25,487 nucleotides of DNA from CAYPLH01 sp964411505 (GCA_964411505.1 CAYPLH010000056.1:1-25487); one strand, 5' to 3'. Positions 8,313 through 17,490 are shown, counted from the first letter of the stretch. The notes: generated by a model not told the origin, from the sequence alone. Numbers and translations are program-made.

Positions 8313-9659
8313 CTATAAATCTTTATAAATAATTTTCCCGGATTCGTTTCTAGGTATTTCTTTATCATATAATACTTGAATGAAATTTTTATTGATATTA
8401 AAATTATTACTTACAATACTCTTAATGAAATCTTGATCGATAAATTGAAAAACATGTATTCTAAGAAGATCATCTTGTCCACCACACAAGCAAGCAATAT
8501 TATAATTACGAATAAATTTTTCGATATCATCAAGGTTAATGCGGATTCCTTGCATTTTTATAAATCGACTTTTTCTTCCGTCAATGTAATAAAACCCATC
8601 CTTGTCTTTGTGAGCCAAATCACCCGTATATAAAACGCCGCCTAATTCATCGCCTTTCTCAAGGTCATATATGTCGTTCGCATATCCAAGCATCACATTA
8701 GGCCCAGAATAAATGATTTCTCCTGTAACCTGGTTTTCATTTATTATATTCCCAAATTCATCCTGTAGGGATATTTTCCCCATAGGAATTGGTATTCCTA
8801 TACTTCCCGGTTTAGCATCTGTATATTGCCGTGGCAAATAAGTCATACGTGCAGTAGCTTCAGCTTGACCGTACATTACAATAAGCTCATAATCATTTTT
8901 TTTACAATATGAAGATACGGCTGTTACCAAATTTGATGGCAATCTTCCTCCAGCTTGTGTTATGTACCGCAAAGAACTATGTTTATGTTTAAAAAAAGAG
9001 TTCTTCATTAACATTTCATACGTATAAGGTACCCCTCCAAAAGTGGTAACTTGGTGCCTTTTAATCAGCTCACAAAACTTTTCGCTTAACACAGAATTAT
9101 TATACATAATTATTGAGGCTCCAGAAACGAGATGTGTTTGTAAAATTGACAAGCCATATGTATAAGACATTGGAAGGGTAGTTATACATCGATCCTGTTT
9201 AGATATACCCAAATATTGAATTATGGATTTTGTGTTGGCTACAATATTGTTATATGATAATCTAACAAGTTTTGAACTACCAGTACTACCTGAAGTCGTA
9301 AGAAGGAGTGCTAAATCATTATGCAATTTACTTGAAACAGTTGTCGGACATTTTATTTTATCTGTGTTTTTTTCACACTTGATGATATAGCTGGGCCTAT
9401 ACGTACTTATTAGTTTTTTTAGAAAGGTTTCTTGCATTGTGGCAGGCAACAAAAGCGGGACAGATTTCTTTCGTAAAAGACCGACATAGTATGCAATAGT
9501 ATGTATGGTGTTATCACAACAAAGGAAGACAAGACTTCTTGAAGGAATCTCTTTTGTAAGCGTTTCAGATAATTCTATTAATTGTTCATATGTAAAAACG
9601 ACTTCATTTTCAATTAAAGCAATTCGGTTATTAAATTTTGATAATGTATCGAAAATCAT
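8313..9659 (-). CDS. ANL-superfamily acyl-CoA/acyl-ACP ligase-like enzyme
   Basis: Adenylate-forming ligase of 448 residues, somewhat shorter than typical acyl-CoA synthetases (about 500-550), mainly because of a compact N-terminal region. Motifs: TTSGSTGSSK (121-130), LPMSYTYGL in the place of the fatty/aryl-acid ligase motif, VMYGQAEAT, LYTGDLA, GRKSRFIKMQGIRI and the C-terminal catalytic Lys K442 in PRNESGK. The LPMSYTYGL segment resembles carboxylic-acid ligases rather than amino-acid adenylation domains. The ATG is placed by GGAGAGGA just upstream, 22 bases after the radical SAM gene. It probably primes the carrier protein encoded 112 bases downstream with an acyl starter (inference). 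The substrate is unknown. Confidence 0.88.
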   Translation of the reverse strand: MIFDTLSKFNNRIALIENEVVFTYEQLIELSETLTKEIPSRSLVFLCCDNTIHTIAYYVGLLRKKSVPLLLPATMQETFLKKLISTYRPSYIIKCEKNTDKIKCPTTVSSKLHNDLALLLTTSGSTGSSKLVRLSYNNIVANTKSIIQYLGISKQDRCITTLPMSYTYGLSILQTHLVSGASIIMYNNSVLSEKFCELIKRHQVTTFGGVPYTYEMLMKNSFFKHKHSSLRYITQAGGRLPSNLVTAVSSYCKKNDYELIVMYGQAEATARMTYLPRQYTDAKPGSIGIPIPMGKISLQDEFGNIINENQVTGEIIYSGPNVMLGYANDIYDLEKGDELGGVLYTGDLAHKDKDGFYYIDGRKSRFIKMQGIRINLDDIEKFIRNYNIACLCGGQDDLLRIHVFQFIDQDFIKSIVSNNFNINKNFIQVLYDKEIPRNESGKIIYKDL

Positions 9660-9681
9660 AAAATCCTCTCCGGCGATATTT

Positions 9682-11238
9682 TCACGTAATGTTAAATTGC
9701 CCTATCGAAATCAATTTTTTCACCATTCGATTAATGCTTGGGACAATTTCCTTTTTCATTTCTAAAGTAATATTTTTTATATCTTTGGCTTTTTTGTAAA
9801 TGTATTCATCTTCTTTATCCTTTCTACAACAATCCAATAATTCGGAAAACAAATAAATATGGCTTTTACTAACATAATCCATAAATGAATAGATTTTATA
9901 TTCCATTTGAGATTCTTTGTCAATGAAATGCGCATATCTTTTATAAAGCAGCAAATAGTCTATTGGATCGCGATCCAACTCCATAAATCCCCATAATTTT
10001 TGCGTTGATTCTTGAATAGACTGAACGGTTTTTTCTTTGTATTTATAATTTGCAACATTATAAATTGGTTCATTTATTTCCTGTTGTAACAGCCCATCAT
10101 GTTTTATTTTTTTCAATATAGGTGTCCCACCAAATATCCACATATTACGTGCAAGTATAGATAAGTTTACTGCCAAATTTGTGTTAACTATAAAATCCAC
10201 ATTTTGTTTTAAGGTTTCGACTGTACTGTATGGATTGAAGCAAATGAATCCATACATGAAAGGAATCCCCAACTTGTGTAATGTCTTAACTGCATGTATA
10301 TTATCATTAATAGTTGCTCGTTTCCCATATAACTTGAGATCTTGTTCATTCCCTGATTCAATACCAAGATATATATATTCTAAACCAATCTCACTTAATA
10401 GGATCAATAGCTCTGTCATTTTTATGTCAATTAATTCACACGTCAAATTGAAATTAAATGTAGCTTTTATATTGCTACATTTCATTTTTTGATAGAACTC
10501 TTCTATTCTTTGAATATCTCCACCTAAAAACACAGAATCTACGAATTCAATATGAATGCATTTCTTTTGTTCAACCAAAAATCTTACTTCAGACATTATA
10601 TTATCTACACTACGCACTCTTAATTTGTAATCACAATTTATTGTATTGGCATTGCAAAAAGTACAAAATCCAACACATCCACGCGCCCCAATAATCGGTA
10701 CCGTGTTAGTACGTTTACCGAGATATGATCTATCCGGCATTTCAATTGTATCTAAGTTATGAATTTGCTTTCTGTTTTTATTTTCAACGATATGATTTTC
10801 TTTTCTATAAACAATCCCTTTACAATCATCCACAGATTTATTCTTTACTAATAATCTGCACAGATCATAAATTGTTTCTTCACCTTCGCCCTTAACAATA
10901 TAATCTACCATTGGTGAATGTTGCATAATATACTCCGAATAGACTGTTGCATCAACATTTCCGATAATGGTTCGAATATTTATATCATAAGTTTTTATTT
11001 CTTTAATAAACCTTAAACACGCCTTGTGATTTTCTTGCAATAAAGGGAGCCCAACAAAATCTGGATGCATTTCAAGCACTTCATTAATCGCTCTATCGAC
11101 ATCCTGCATTTCGAAAAAACAATGCTTAACTTCAATTTCGGGTATTTTCCTTAATGAAGAAGTTAAATAGCCAACATTTAACCATGAACTAAGTCCTTCT
11201 TTTTTTGTATCAAAAATCACAAAAATAAAATTATACAT
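9682..11238 (-). CDS. B12-binding-type radical SAM enzyme
   Basis: Radical SAM protein of about 519 residues. The N-terminal 130 residues look like a cobalamin-binding Rossmann domain: HPDFVGLPLLQ, IIGNVDATVY and the hallmark VKGEGEET at about 116-122. The iron-sulfur motif CVGFCTFC (C188, C192, C195) follows in GARGCVGFCTFCNANTI, then a radical SAM barrel with FVDSVFLGGD and YIYLGIESG. Enzymes of this class methylate unactivated carbons or carry out ring and C-C chemistry; which applies cannot be read. The frame is open to a TTG at 11250, but that TTG overlaps the GGAGGGG ribosome site, so ATG 11238 is the start. It sits between the exporter genes and the ligase genes, consistent with tailoring of the product or of a building block. 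Confidence 0.88.
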   Translation of the reverse strand: MYNFIFVIFDTKKEGLSSWLNVGYLTSSLRKIPEIEVKHCFFEMQDVDRAINEVLEMHPDFVGLPLLQENHKACLRFIKEIKTYDINIRTIIGNVDATVYSEYIMQHSPMVDYIVKGEGEETIYDLCRLLVKNKSVDDCKGIVYRKENHIVENKNRKQIHNLDTIEMPDRSYLGKRTNTVPIIGARGCVGFCTFCNANTINCDYKLRVRSVDNIMSEVRFLVEQKKCIHIEFVDSVFLGGDIQRIEEFYQKMKCSNIKATFNFNLTCELIDIKMTELLILLSEIGLEYIYLGIESGNEQDLKLYGKRATINDNIHAVKTLHKLGIPFMYGFICFNPYSTVETLKQNVDFIVNTNLAVNLSILARNMWIFGGTPILKKIKHDGLLQQEINEPIYNVANYKYKEKTVQSIQESTQKLWGFMELDRDPIDYLLLYKRYAHFIDKESQMEYKIYSFMDYVSKSHIYLFSELLDCCRKDKEDEYIYKKAKDIKNITLEMKKEIVPSINRMVKKLISIGQFNIT

Positions 11239-11253
11239 TTTCCCCTCCAAATA

Positions 11254-13071
11254 CTATTCCGATATTTTTGCAGTGTCGTACCATTTTGTCTGGGCGTTAT
11301 ACATTTTCGAGTATAAGCCGCCTCTATTCACTAATTCATTATGTGTTCCGAACTCTTCAATTTGTCCATTATCTAAAACAATAATCCTATCAGCAAGCTT
11401 AACCGCACCTAATCGATGAGTAACAATAATTGAAATTTTATTTTTTGAGATATGAGCGAAATTTTCATATAATCTAAATTCTTCTAACGGATCTATTGAA
11501 GCAGTCGGCTCGTCCAATATAATAATATCATGAGTTCTATAGAGCCCTCTAGCGATTGACACTCGTTGCCATTCGCCACCAGAAATATCAACCCCATCAA
11601 ATTCACGTGACAATATGGTGTTTAATCCCGATGGAAAACTATTGCTTTGAATATTTACATCTGCCCCTTTGATAGCCTGCATAATATTATCGTCTATTGA
11701 ATCTTGACTAATATCATTGTCAGAAATTATGATATTGTCAGACAATGTCATTTGATACCTAATAAAACTCTGAAAAACAGCTGAAAAATGACGATATATA
11801 TATTGTGGACTTGTTAATTTCGTTTCCATACCACCTACTTTGATCATACCTTCGCTTGGAGTATAAATCCCCATTATTAATTTAGCAAGTGTAGATTTTC
11901 CTGCACCATTTTCACCGACAATGGCTACAATTTCATTAGGCGCTATATTCAAATTAATTCCACGCAATGCTTCTTTTTTTGCATTAGGGTATGTAAAATA
12001 AACATTATGTAATTCGATGCCTAATTCATTATAATAAGAACCCTGATTGCCAATGCATTCTTCTAATCTGAAAAATTCAAATAAGTTTTTTGCTTTAGCA
12101 GCATTTTGTGCTAAAAGACTCAGTTCAATTCCAAAAAAGTGTTCTGCCATAGAAAACATGACATACAAAGAAGAAAAAACTGCTGCAAATCCACCAATTG
12201 TTATTTCTTTGGTAGAAAGTAAAAACACAAGTAAGATAATAACAGCTATATATCCTATCACTGTAAGCAATCGAGAATATAACAGCAAAAGATTAGATTT
12301 CTTCTCGGATGACCATTGCTTTTCATTAAGGTCTTGTATCGTTTTAATATATAACTTATTTAAAAACTTAAATGCGCCAAGAGCTCTTGTTTCTTTAAAA
12401 TATTGTTTTCCACAAATTGCATTCTCATAATGTGACATTTTCCTTCTTATGGGGGCACACTCATCTTCTAGTTTAACAAATATTTTTAACCTCAACCATT
12501 GGCTTATTATAACCGGAACAAATGCTATAAAAATGCAAATTAGTAAAACAGGAGAGATGGAATGCAGTACAAAACTCATTGCAATAAAATATGATGTGAA
12601 AAAAGACACAATATTTAACCATGAAAATGATGTATCTATTGTTGATGAAATTCCATTTTTTGCTTTTTCAATCAAATCAAGACGAGATGGATAATCAAAA
12701 TCAATTGCTGCAATTCGCGAAGATTTATCATGAAATTTTTCGTATAATCTCCCCAATACTTTTCTATGTATATACATAAAAAACACTGTGTCGACTGCAC
12801 TGGTAAGTTGACACCCAACATAACTAGCACCCATAAAAATGATAGCCCAAATAGTAGTAATTATCTCATTGCCATTTGCCAATCCCGAAATACTATCAAA
12901 TAGATTTCGGTTAGCTAAAGTTATCATGACATATGATACACTGTGCATCATACTAGTAAAAGCACAAACAGATAATAAGAATGGATGATTCTTGAATCCG
13001 AAAATAACTGAGTTAACAATAGCCTCTATAGCCGTTACGCCTTTATTGGTTTTTGACTTAAAAGTCCTCAC
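11254..13071 (-). CDS. ABC exporter half-transporter (downstream subunit)
   Basis: Membrane-spanning ABC exporter with fused ATPase. The N-terminal half has about six hydrophobic segments. The nucleotide-binding domain carries GENGAGKST (about 386-394), the signature ISGGEWQRVSIARGL (from about 496), Walker B IIILDEPT with the catalytic Glu, and switch His in IVTHRLG. The open frame reaches TTG 13080, but that TTG immediately follows GGAG. GTG 13071 has better spacing and overlaps the upstream TGA as GTGA, giving about 605 residues. It and the upstream half-transporter are translationally coupled and most likely form a heterodimer. Export of the cluster product or self-protection is inferred from position. 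Confidence 0.92.
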   Translation of the reverse strand: MRTFKSKTNKGVTAIEAIVNSVIFGFKNHPFLLSVCAFTSMMHSVSYVMITLANRNLFDSISGLANGNEIITTIWAIIFMGASYVGCQLTSAVDTVFFMYIHRKVLGRLYEKFHDKSSRIAAIDFDYPSRLDLIEKAKNGISSTIDTSFSWLNIVSFFTSYFIAMSFVLHSISPVLLICIFIAFVPVIISQWLRLKIFVKLEDECAPIRRKMSHYENAICGKQYFKETRALGAFKFLNKLYIKTIQDLNEKQWSSEKKSNLLLLYSRLLTVIGYIAVIILLVFLLSTKEITIGGFAAVFSSLYVMFSMAEHFFGIELSLLAQNAAKAKNLFEFFRLEECIGNQGSYYNELGIELHNVYFTYPNAKKEALRGINLNIAPNEIVAIVGENGAGKSTLAKLIMGIYTPSEGMIKVGGMETKLTSPQYIYRHFSAVFQSFIRYQMTLSDNIIISDNDISQDSIDDNIMQAIKGADVNIQSNSFPSGLNTILSREFDGVDISGGEWQRVSIARGLYRTHDIIILDEPTASIDPLEEFRLYENFAHISKNKISIIVTHRLGAVKLADRIIVLDNGQIEEFGTHNELVNRGGLYSKMYNAQTKWYDTAKISE

Positions 13072-14861
13072 TGATACCAACTCCTTTGACTCTCATACAT
13101 TTCACAATAGACGCCACCCAACTTCATTAATTCATCATGAGTTCCATGCTCTGATACTATTCCATCGTTTATTAGCAAAATTTCATCAGCAAGTTTAGTT
13201 GAGCCAAGTCGATGAGAAATGAAAATTGTAGTCCATCCACGACTTATTTCTTGAAACTCTTGATATATTTCAGATTCTTTAATTGGATCAGCAGCTGATG
13301 TCGGTTCATCTAATATATGAATAGGTGCTGGCGAAAGGATGGTTCTGGCAATAGCAACACGTTGCCATTGTCCTCCAGAAAGGTCTTGACCATTATGTAC
13401 GAATCGCCCAAGCGGCGTAGAAATCCCTTCTGGCAAATCATTTATTGTTTGATTCAATCCAATTTGTTTAGAAGCATTTAGTACTCGACTTTCTATGTGT
13501 TCGTCCTCAATATGTATAATGTCACCAATTGCCACATTTTCTTGAAAAGTAAGCGGATATTGAGCAAAATCTTGAAATAACGCCGAAACAAGGGCTTTCC
13601 TTTTCCGCTGATTTATTAACTTTATATCTTCTCCGTTTAATAATATCTGACCATTATAATCACTATATAATCCCATTATTAATTTAATAATAGTGGTTTT
13701 ACCCGCGCCATTAATTCCCACAAAAGAATAGTGTTTTCCTTTAGTAAGAGTGAAATCAATTCCTTTAAGGACCATTTTTCCTGTGCCAGGATATTCAAAA
13801 CTTACATCCCTAAATTCTAATGTTTGAAAATCCATTGCAGTATCGTCAGGTAGGTCAAGATACTCCTCGTTATCATTTAAGTTAACAAAAGTTGAAATGT
13901 CTTTACAATACTCCATAAATTTTGTATATTGAATTATTGACCCAGGAAGTTCGCCTGCCATTATTTGAACCATTTCAGTGGAAGCCTGTATGAGAGCTAC
14001 ATACATACCTACTGTTATTACACCTGTTGCTACTGGTTGTAAAATTGCAAATGCAATCAGTACGACAAATAATGACATAATTGTACCGCCAATTTTAGAT
14101 TTTTTAGCCCATTGAATTTCGACTTGCATAAATTTTTTTCTTGCGTCATTATAAAGTTTTGCCCATTGTGGTGTAAGATAGTTGTAAAAACCAAATAAAG
14201 TTCGCTCGTTTACAGATTCACGTCCGGACAATAAGCTACTAAAATATTCATATTTACGTGTAGTTTTAGATAGCTCTATATTGACTTGATACTGAGCAGT
14301 ACCACTTTTTATTGCTATTCTAACCATTGGAACTGAAACAATTAAAATAATAATGGCCGCCCACCAAACATGTGCAATCAATATTGACAAAAGACCGATA
14401 GAGACAATTATTATACCTATAATCCCAATAACCGCAGACATGCCTTGAAGAAAATTTTGTTCAGGTGCACCACTTACACGTGACACAAGATCCCATGTTT
14501 TTGTATCCTCAACATAAGTATACAATAAGGCAGCACGTTTTTCTACAATAGCTGCTCTGAAGTTTATTCTCATCGCATTCTCAATTTTACAATTTAGAAA
14601 AGAACAAATAGCATCATATATTCTATTCATGGCTAAAAGTGTGGCCAATGCAACGATAGGGAATACTAAATCACTAAAAGGAGTTTCGCCAACTAAAAAT
14701 AGCAAGGCTCGGTCTATGAATGTGGCAGTTGCCAAGACCTGTAATATAGGTTCAATTCTGTGAATAATCAATAATAAAAAGCGACTTAAAGTCCATAAAG
14801 GCACACACTCATAGGGCACCTTTACACTATCAAATATATTATATTTATTTTTCAATTTCAT
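13068..14861 (-). CDS. ABC exporter half-transporter (upstream subunit)
   Basis: ABC exporter of 597 residues: membrane domain to about residue 320, then an ATPase with Walker A GINGAGKTT (382-390), signature LSGGQWQRVAIAR (494-506), Walker B IHILDEPT and switch His in FISHRLG. All catalytic residues are present, so both sites of the presumed heterodimer with the next gene could be active. There is no N-terminal C39 peptidase domain, which argues against a bacteriocin-processing exporter. The ATG has a weak AGGTG ribosome site 9 bases upstream. It is the first gene below the large hairpin at 14933-14986 and may therefore start a separate expression unit. Confidence 0.92.
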   Translation of the reverse strand: MKLKNKYNIFDSVKVPYECVPLWTLSRFLLLIIHRIEPILQVLATATFIDRALLFLVGETPFSDLVFPIVALATLLAMNRIYDAICSFLNCKIENAMRINFRAAIVEKRAALLYTYVEDTKTWDLVSRVSGAPEQNFLQGMSAVIGIIGIIIVSIGLLSILIAHVWWAAIIILIVSVPMVRIAIKSGTAQYQVNIELSKTTRKYEYFSSLLSGRESVNERTLFGFYNYLTPQWAKLYNDARKKFMQVEIQWAKKSKIGGTIMSLFVVLIAFAILQPVATGVITVGMYVALIQASTEMVQIMAGELPGSIIQYTKFMEYCKDISTFVNLNDNEEYLDLPDDTAMDFQTLEFRDVSFEYPGTGKMVLKGIDFTLTKGKHYSFVGINGAGKTTIIKLIMGLYSDYNGQILLNGEDIKLINQRKRKALVSALFQDFAQYPLTFQENVAIGDIIHIEDEHIESRVLNASKQIGLNQTINDLPEGISTPLGRFVHNGQDLSGGQWQRVAIARTILSPAPIHILDEPTSAADPIKESEIYQEFQEISRGWTTIFISHRLGSTKLADEILLINDGIVSEHGTHDELMKLGGVYCEMYESQRSWYQ

Positions 14862-14932
14862 AAAAATACACCTATATAAATAATATAATGAATATAATGT
14901 CCATATTATGATGGAATTCCAAATGTTAAAAT

Positions 14933-14986
14933 CTATAGTGGATATGTGTGCCCGTTACACATTAATAGGCACACAAATCACTATAG
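14933..14986 (-). promoter_or_regulatory. Large intercistronic hairpin between binding protein and exporter genes
   Basis: Long imperfect inverted repeat. Arms are CTATAGTGGATATGTGTGCC (14933-14952) and GGCACACAAATCACTATAG (14968-14986) around a 15-base loop. In RNA this gives an 8-bp outer stem and a 7-bp GC-rich inner stem, separated by a short stretch with one mismatch and one bulge. It begins about 20 bases after the binding-protein stop codon. Only a short ATTTT follows it on the minus strand, so it is a poor intrinsic terminator. An mRNA-stabilising or attenuating stem that raises binding-protein levels over downstream genes is likely, as is known for malE-malF intergenic repeats. Confidence 0.65.
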
Positions 14987-15006
14987 CACCTTATCAATAA
15001 TAAATG

Positions 15007-16359
15007 CTACCGAGTCTCGATTCCAAACTTTTTTTGCGCTGCGTTCCACTTACTATTCCATTCGTCCATAATGTCATCAAAGCTTCTATCTCCTTTGAAA
15101 GCGTGCTCGATGATTTTTTGAACTTTTTCATTTCCATAAGCATTGAATAAAAGTCCCGTTTCTTTATTCAAGTCATCAAGAAAACTTTCTTCTCCTGATA
15201 ATGGTGGGGTATCAGTTACGAATTCAAGTCCATCAAACACACTATATAAGTCTGGAAGGCGATCGCTCTTTACGACCGGCATGCTTTGTTCACTAAAATA
15301 GAATCCTGAATTGTGTGTAAGCCATTTTACATAAATCATGGATGCAAGCCTGTTATCATAAGAAGAATGTTTGTTGATTCCATAACTATATTCTGGGCCT
15401 GTTGGCACATATTGCTTTCCATTTACCGATATTGGGAAAGGCATATAACTGACATCATCCGTTTTGGGTCCTACAGCTTGAAGTTCTGCAATAGCCCAAG
15501 AGCCCTGAACCAAACAAGCAATTTCGCCTTTATTTATCATGGCATAACTACCCATGTCATCAGTAGTTGTATAATCATCTTCAATAAGTTTTTGTTCTAC
15601 AGCATCATAAAGAATTTTATAAACTGCATATGGATATGTACCATTTCCTCTGTTGGAAAAAGGAATTTTTTCGCGAACAAATACTTGATTAATATAATCT
15701 GCATTTCCTGTTGCACAGCTACCGATATACGCATCCCAGCAACTCATAGTCCAACCCGCTGCATAGTTTGTGTATAAAGGAATGGCATTAGTATTGGTTT
15801 TAATTAATCGAAGAGCCTCAAGAAACTCATCAGGAGTTTTGGGCAACTCATTTACCCCTGCCTTTGCAAAAACAGCTTTATTATATACAATGCCATATGC
15901 AATACCAGTAGATGGTATACCATATACTTTTTCATCATACTCCCATATTGACATATAATTGTATATTTTGTCCAAGCTTGAAATATCGCCATAAGGCATA
16001 AAGTATTCACTGGTTTCTTTTTTGCTAATATGCGGAATCATCATGATATCCCCCCACTTCTTGTTAGAAGTCAGGCGTATAAGAACATCATGTTCATAAT
16101 CAGAAATTCCTTCGTATTTTACTTCAATATTGGGGTATAGTTTGTTAAACTCTTTTACATAATCAGAAAATTGATCCAAAAGGTCATTTCTGAATGTTAA
16201 AAAAGTTATAGATGCTTTTAGGTCTGTGTGATCCTCCCCAAGCTGTATTTCATCTATCGACACATCCATTTCTCTTGTATCTATAGAAGATGAACAGCCT
16301 GCAAGTACCCCGCTTAAAAAAATTACTGACGCTAATATTATTGCGAATCTCTTTTTCAT
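15007..16359 (-). CDS. Extracellular solute-binding lipoprotein (family 1, carbohydrate type)
   Basis: Substrate-binding protein of a carbohydrate-type ABC importer. The N-terminus has a Lys/Arg-rich start, a hydrophobic stretch and the lipobox LAGC, so it would be lipidated and held on the outer face of the membrane. The mature part has family 1 features: ITFLTFRNDLLDQF followed by a YPNIEVKYE-like segment, NKAVFAKAGVNELPKTPDEF, and GEIACLVQGSWAIAEL. A GTG at 16368 is in frame, but ATG 16359 is better spaced from the GGAAGGG ribosome site (about 450 residues). It is separated from the probable partner permeases by the Rsm22-like gene and the insertion sequence. The ligand could be a sugar, a glycoconjugate or another polyol-like compound. 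Confidence 0.9.
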   Translation of the reverse strand: MKKRFAIILASVIFLSGVLAGCSSSIDTREMDVSIDEIQLGEDHTDLKASITFLTFRNDLLDQFSDYVKEFNKLYPNIEVKYEGISDYEHDVLIRLTSNKKWGDIMMIPHISKKETSEYFMPYGDISSLDKIYNYMSIWEYDEKVYGIPSTGIAYGIVYNKAVFAKAGVNELPKTPDEFLEALRLIKTNTNAIPLYTNYAAGWTMSCWDAYIGSCATGNADYINQVFVREKIPFSNRGNGTYPYAVYKILYDAVEQKLIEDDYTTTDDMGSYAMINKGEIACLVQGSWAIAELQAVGPKTDDVSYMPFPISVNGKQYVPTGPEYSYGINKHSSYDNRLASMIYVKWLTHNSGFYFSEQSMPVVKSDRLPDLYSVFDGLEFVTDTPPLSGEESFLDDLNKETGLLFNAYGNEKVQKIIEHAFKGDRSFDDIMDEWNSKWNAAQKKFGIETR

Positions 16360-16445
16360 AAATAACACCCTTCCATTAAAATAGATTTATAGTGTTTAAA
16401 GGACACCCTAACAACCTTTTTCAGCTTTGCAGATTTTATGGAAAC

Positions 16446-16451
16446 ATTATA
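16446..16451 (-). promoter_or_regulatory. Possible -10 box upstream of the binding-protein gene
   Basis: A perfect TATAAT on the minus strand lies in the 144-base gap between the Rsm22-like gene and the binding-protein gene, about 85 bases before the start codon. No convincing -35 box lies 16-18 bases further upstream, so this is only a weak candidate for an internal promoter. The rest of the gap shows no clear terminator. Confidence 0.2.
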
Positions 16452-16503
16452 TGATACATTACGAAGAATCATTGTACATTTTTTACCCCCCCTAATTGCA
16501 ATA

Positions 16504-17475
16504 TCATGTTTCCATGATTATATCTCCGCAATCAGCTTTTTTGGCGATCTTATATTGATCACCATCACGTTTTGTGAATGTCTTTTGTAAAAGGCCAGTT
16601 TTTGTGCATAATTCTAGTTTCACATGACCTTTCCCAATATAAGGATGACGTAAAATACGCACACCATTTGTGCTTGTTTTTTCTTTTGATAACGCCAGAT
16701 ATGAAAACTTTTCATCTTCATATGGCGCATCACCACCCTTTGCTATTTTGTGCAAACGATTCCGTTGAATTCTACATGTGAAATGACACCAATCCTTTTC
16801 AGATAAAGGACAAGCATATTCATGAGGACACGGTGCTATAATATGAGCTCCTAGTTCAAGAAATCTTTGACGTATTCTTTTTAGCACCATATACCCTTCT
16901 GGAGTACCCGGTTCCACAAATAATAGCATTGTTTTTGTCACCCGCCACAGTTTCTCTGCTACTTGAAGTTGAGCCCCTGTTTCAAGTTCATTGAGTACAT
17001 ATGATGCAATGACATACTCCGCTTGATCATCTATAGGTTCCGAGACTATATTTAAATTCTTCCAATTTGCGTTTTTTAACCGACCTTCACTATGACGCAT
17101 CATGGTTTCACCGAGCTGACGCATGAAGTCTACATATTCAATACAAATCACCGAATCTAAAGAGAGAAATTCGCTTGCTGCCCATGATGCAGCTCCAGTT
17201 CCTGCACCGATATCCAGCAGAGATACCGATGATGTTCGCGGCACATCCATGAACTCAAGTGAATAACCTAATGCCTTGTAAACTGTTCCAAATGTTGCGG
17301 GCATCCTTGCTATAGCATAAGCTAAGGCTTCACTTCGATTGCGTATATATTGTTTTGAAGGACTTCTAGTTCTATAGCGTAGACTTATACTTTCTGCGGC
17401 GTCAATAATTTGCGATTGAGATGAACCAATAAGTTGTTCAGCTAATGCTATTTGTAATTCGCTTGGCAATTCCAT
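16504..17475 (-). CDS. Rsm22-family SAM-dependent methyltransferase
   Basis: Methyltransferase of 323 residues resembling the Rsm22 family, known mainly as ribosomal small-subunit-associated methyltransferases of mitochondria and bacteria. Motif I is LLDIGAGTGAA (86-96), an acidic CIEYVD follows (111-116), and SYVLNEL (158-164) is typical for the family. A cysteine cluster C216, C222, C230, C234 in a CPHEYACPLSEKDWCHF context matches the metal or iron-sulfur cluster region of Rsm22 proteins. The ATG has GGGGAGA upstream. With the insertion sequence removed it starts 19 bases after the permease stop, so it was an internal operon gene. A ribosomal protein or rRNA-linked role inside an importer operon is unexpected; a small-molecule substrate is possible but unsupported. 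Confidence 0.85.
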   Translation of the reverse strand: MELPSELQIALAEQLIGSSQSQIIDAAESISLRYRTRSPSKQYIRNRSEALAYAIARMPATFGTVYKALGYSLEFMDVPRTSSVSLLDIGAGTGAASWAASEFLSLDSVICIEYVDFMRQLGETMMRHSEGRLKNANWKNLNIVSEPIDDQAEYVIASYVLNELETGAQLQVAEKLWRVTKTMLLFVEPGTPEGYMVLKRIRQRFLELGAHIIAPCPHEYACPLSEKDWCHFTCRIQRNRLHKIAKGGDAPYEDEKFSYLALSKEKTSTNGVRILRHPYIGKGHVKLELCTKTGLLQKTFTKRDGDQYKIAKKADCGDIIMET

Positions 17476-17490
17476 TTTCTTTTCTCCCCA

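Noticed and set aside
11239..11250. Upstream TTG as start of the radical SAM gene
   Set aside because: The TTG and following codons form the GGAGGGG ribosome site of ATG 11238.
12047..12430. 127-residue plus-strand open frame opposite the ABC exporter gene
   Set aside because: Antisense to a well-conserved transporter, with no ribosome site or domain resemblance.
15313..15777. 154-residue plus-strand open frame opposite the binding-protein gene
   Set aside because: Antisense shadow; the minus-strand lipoprotein has a signal peptide, lipobox and family motifs.
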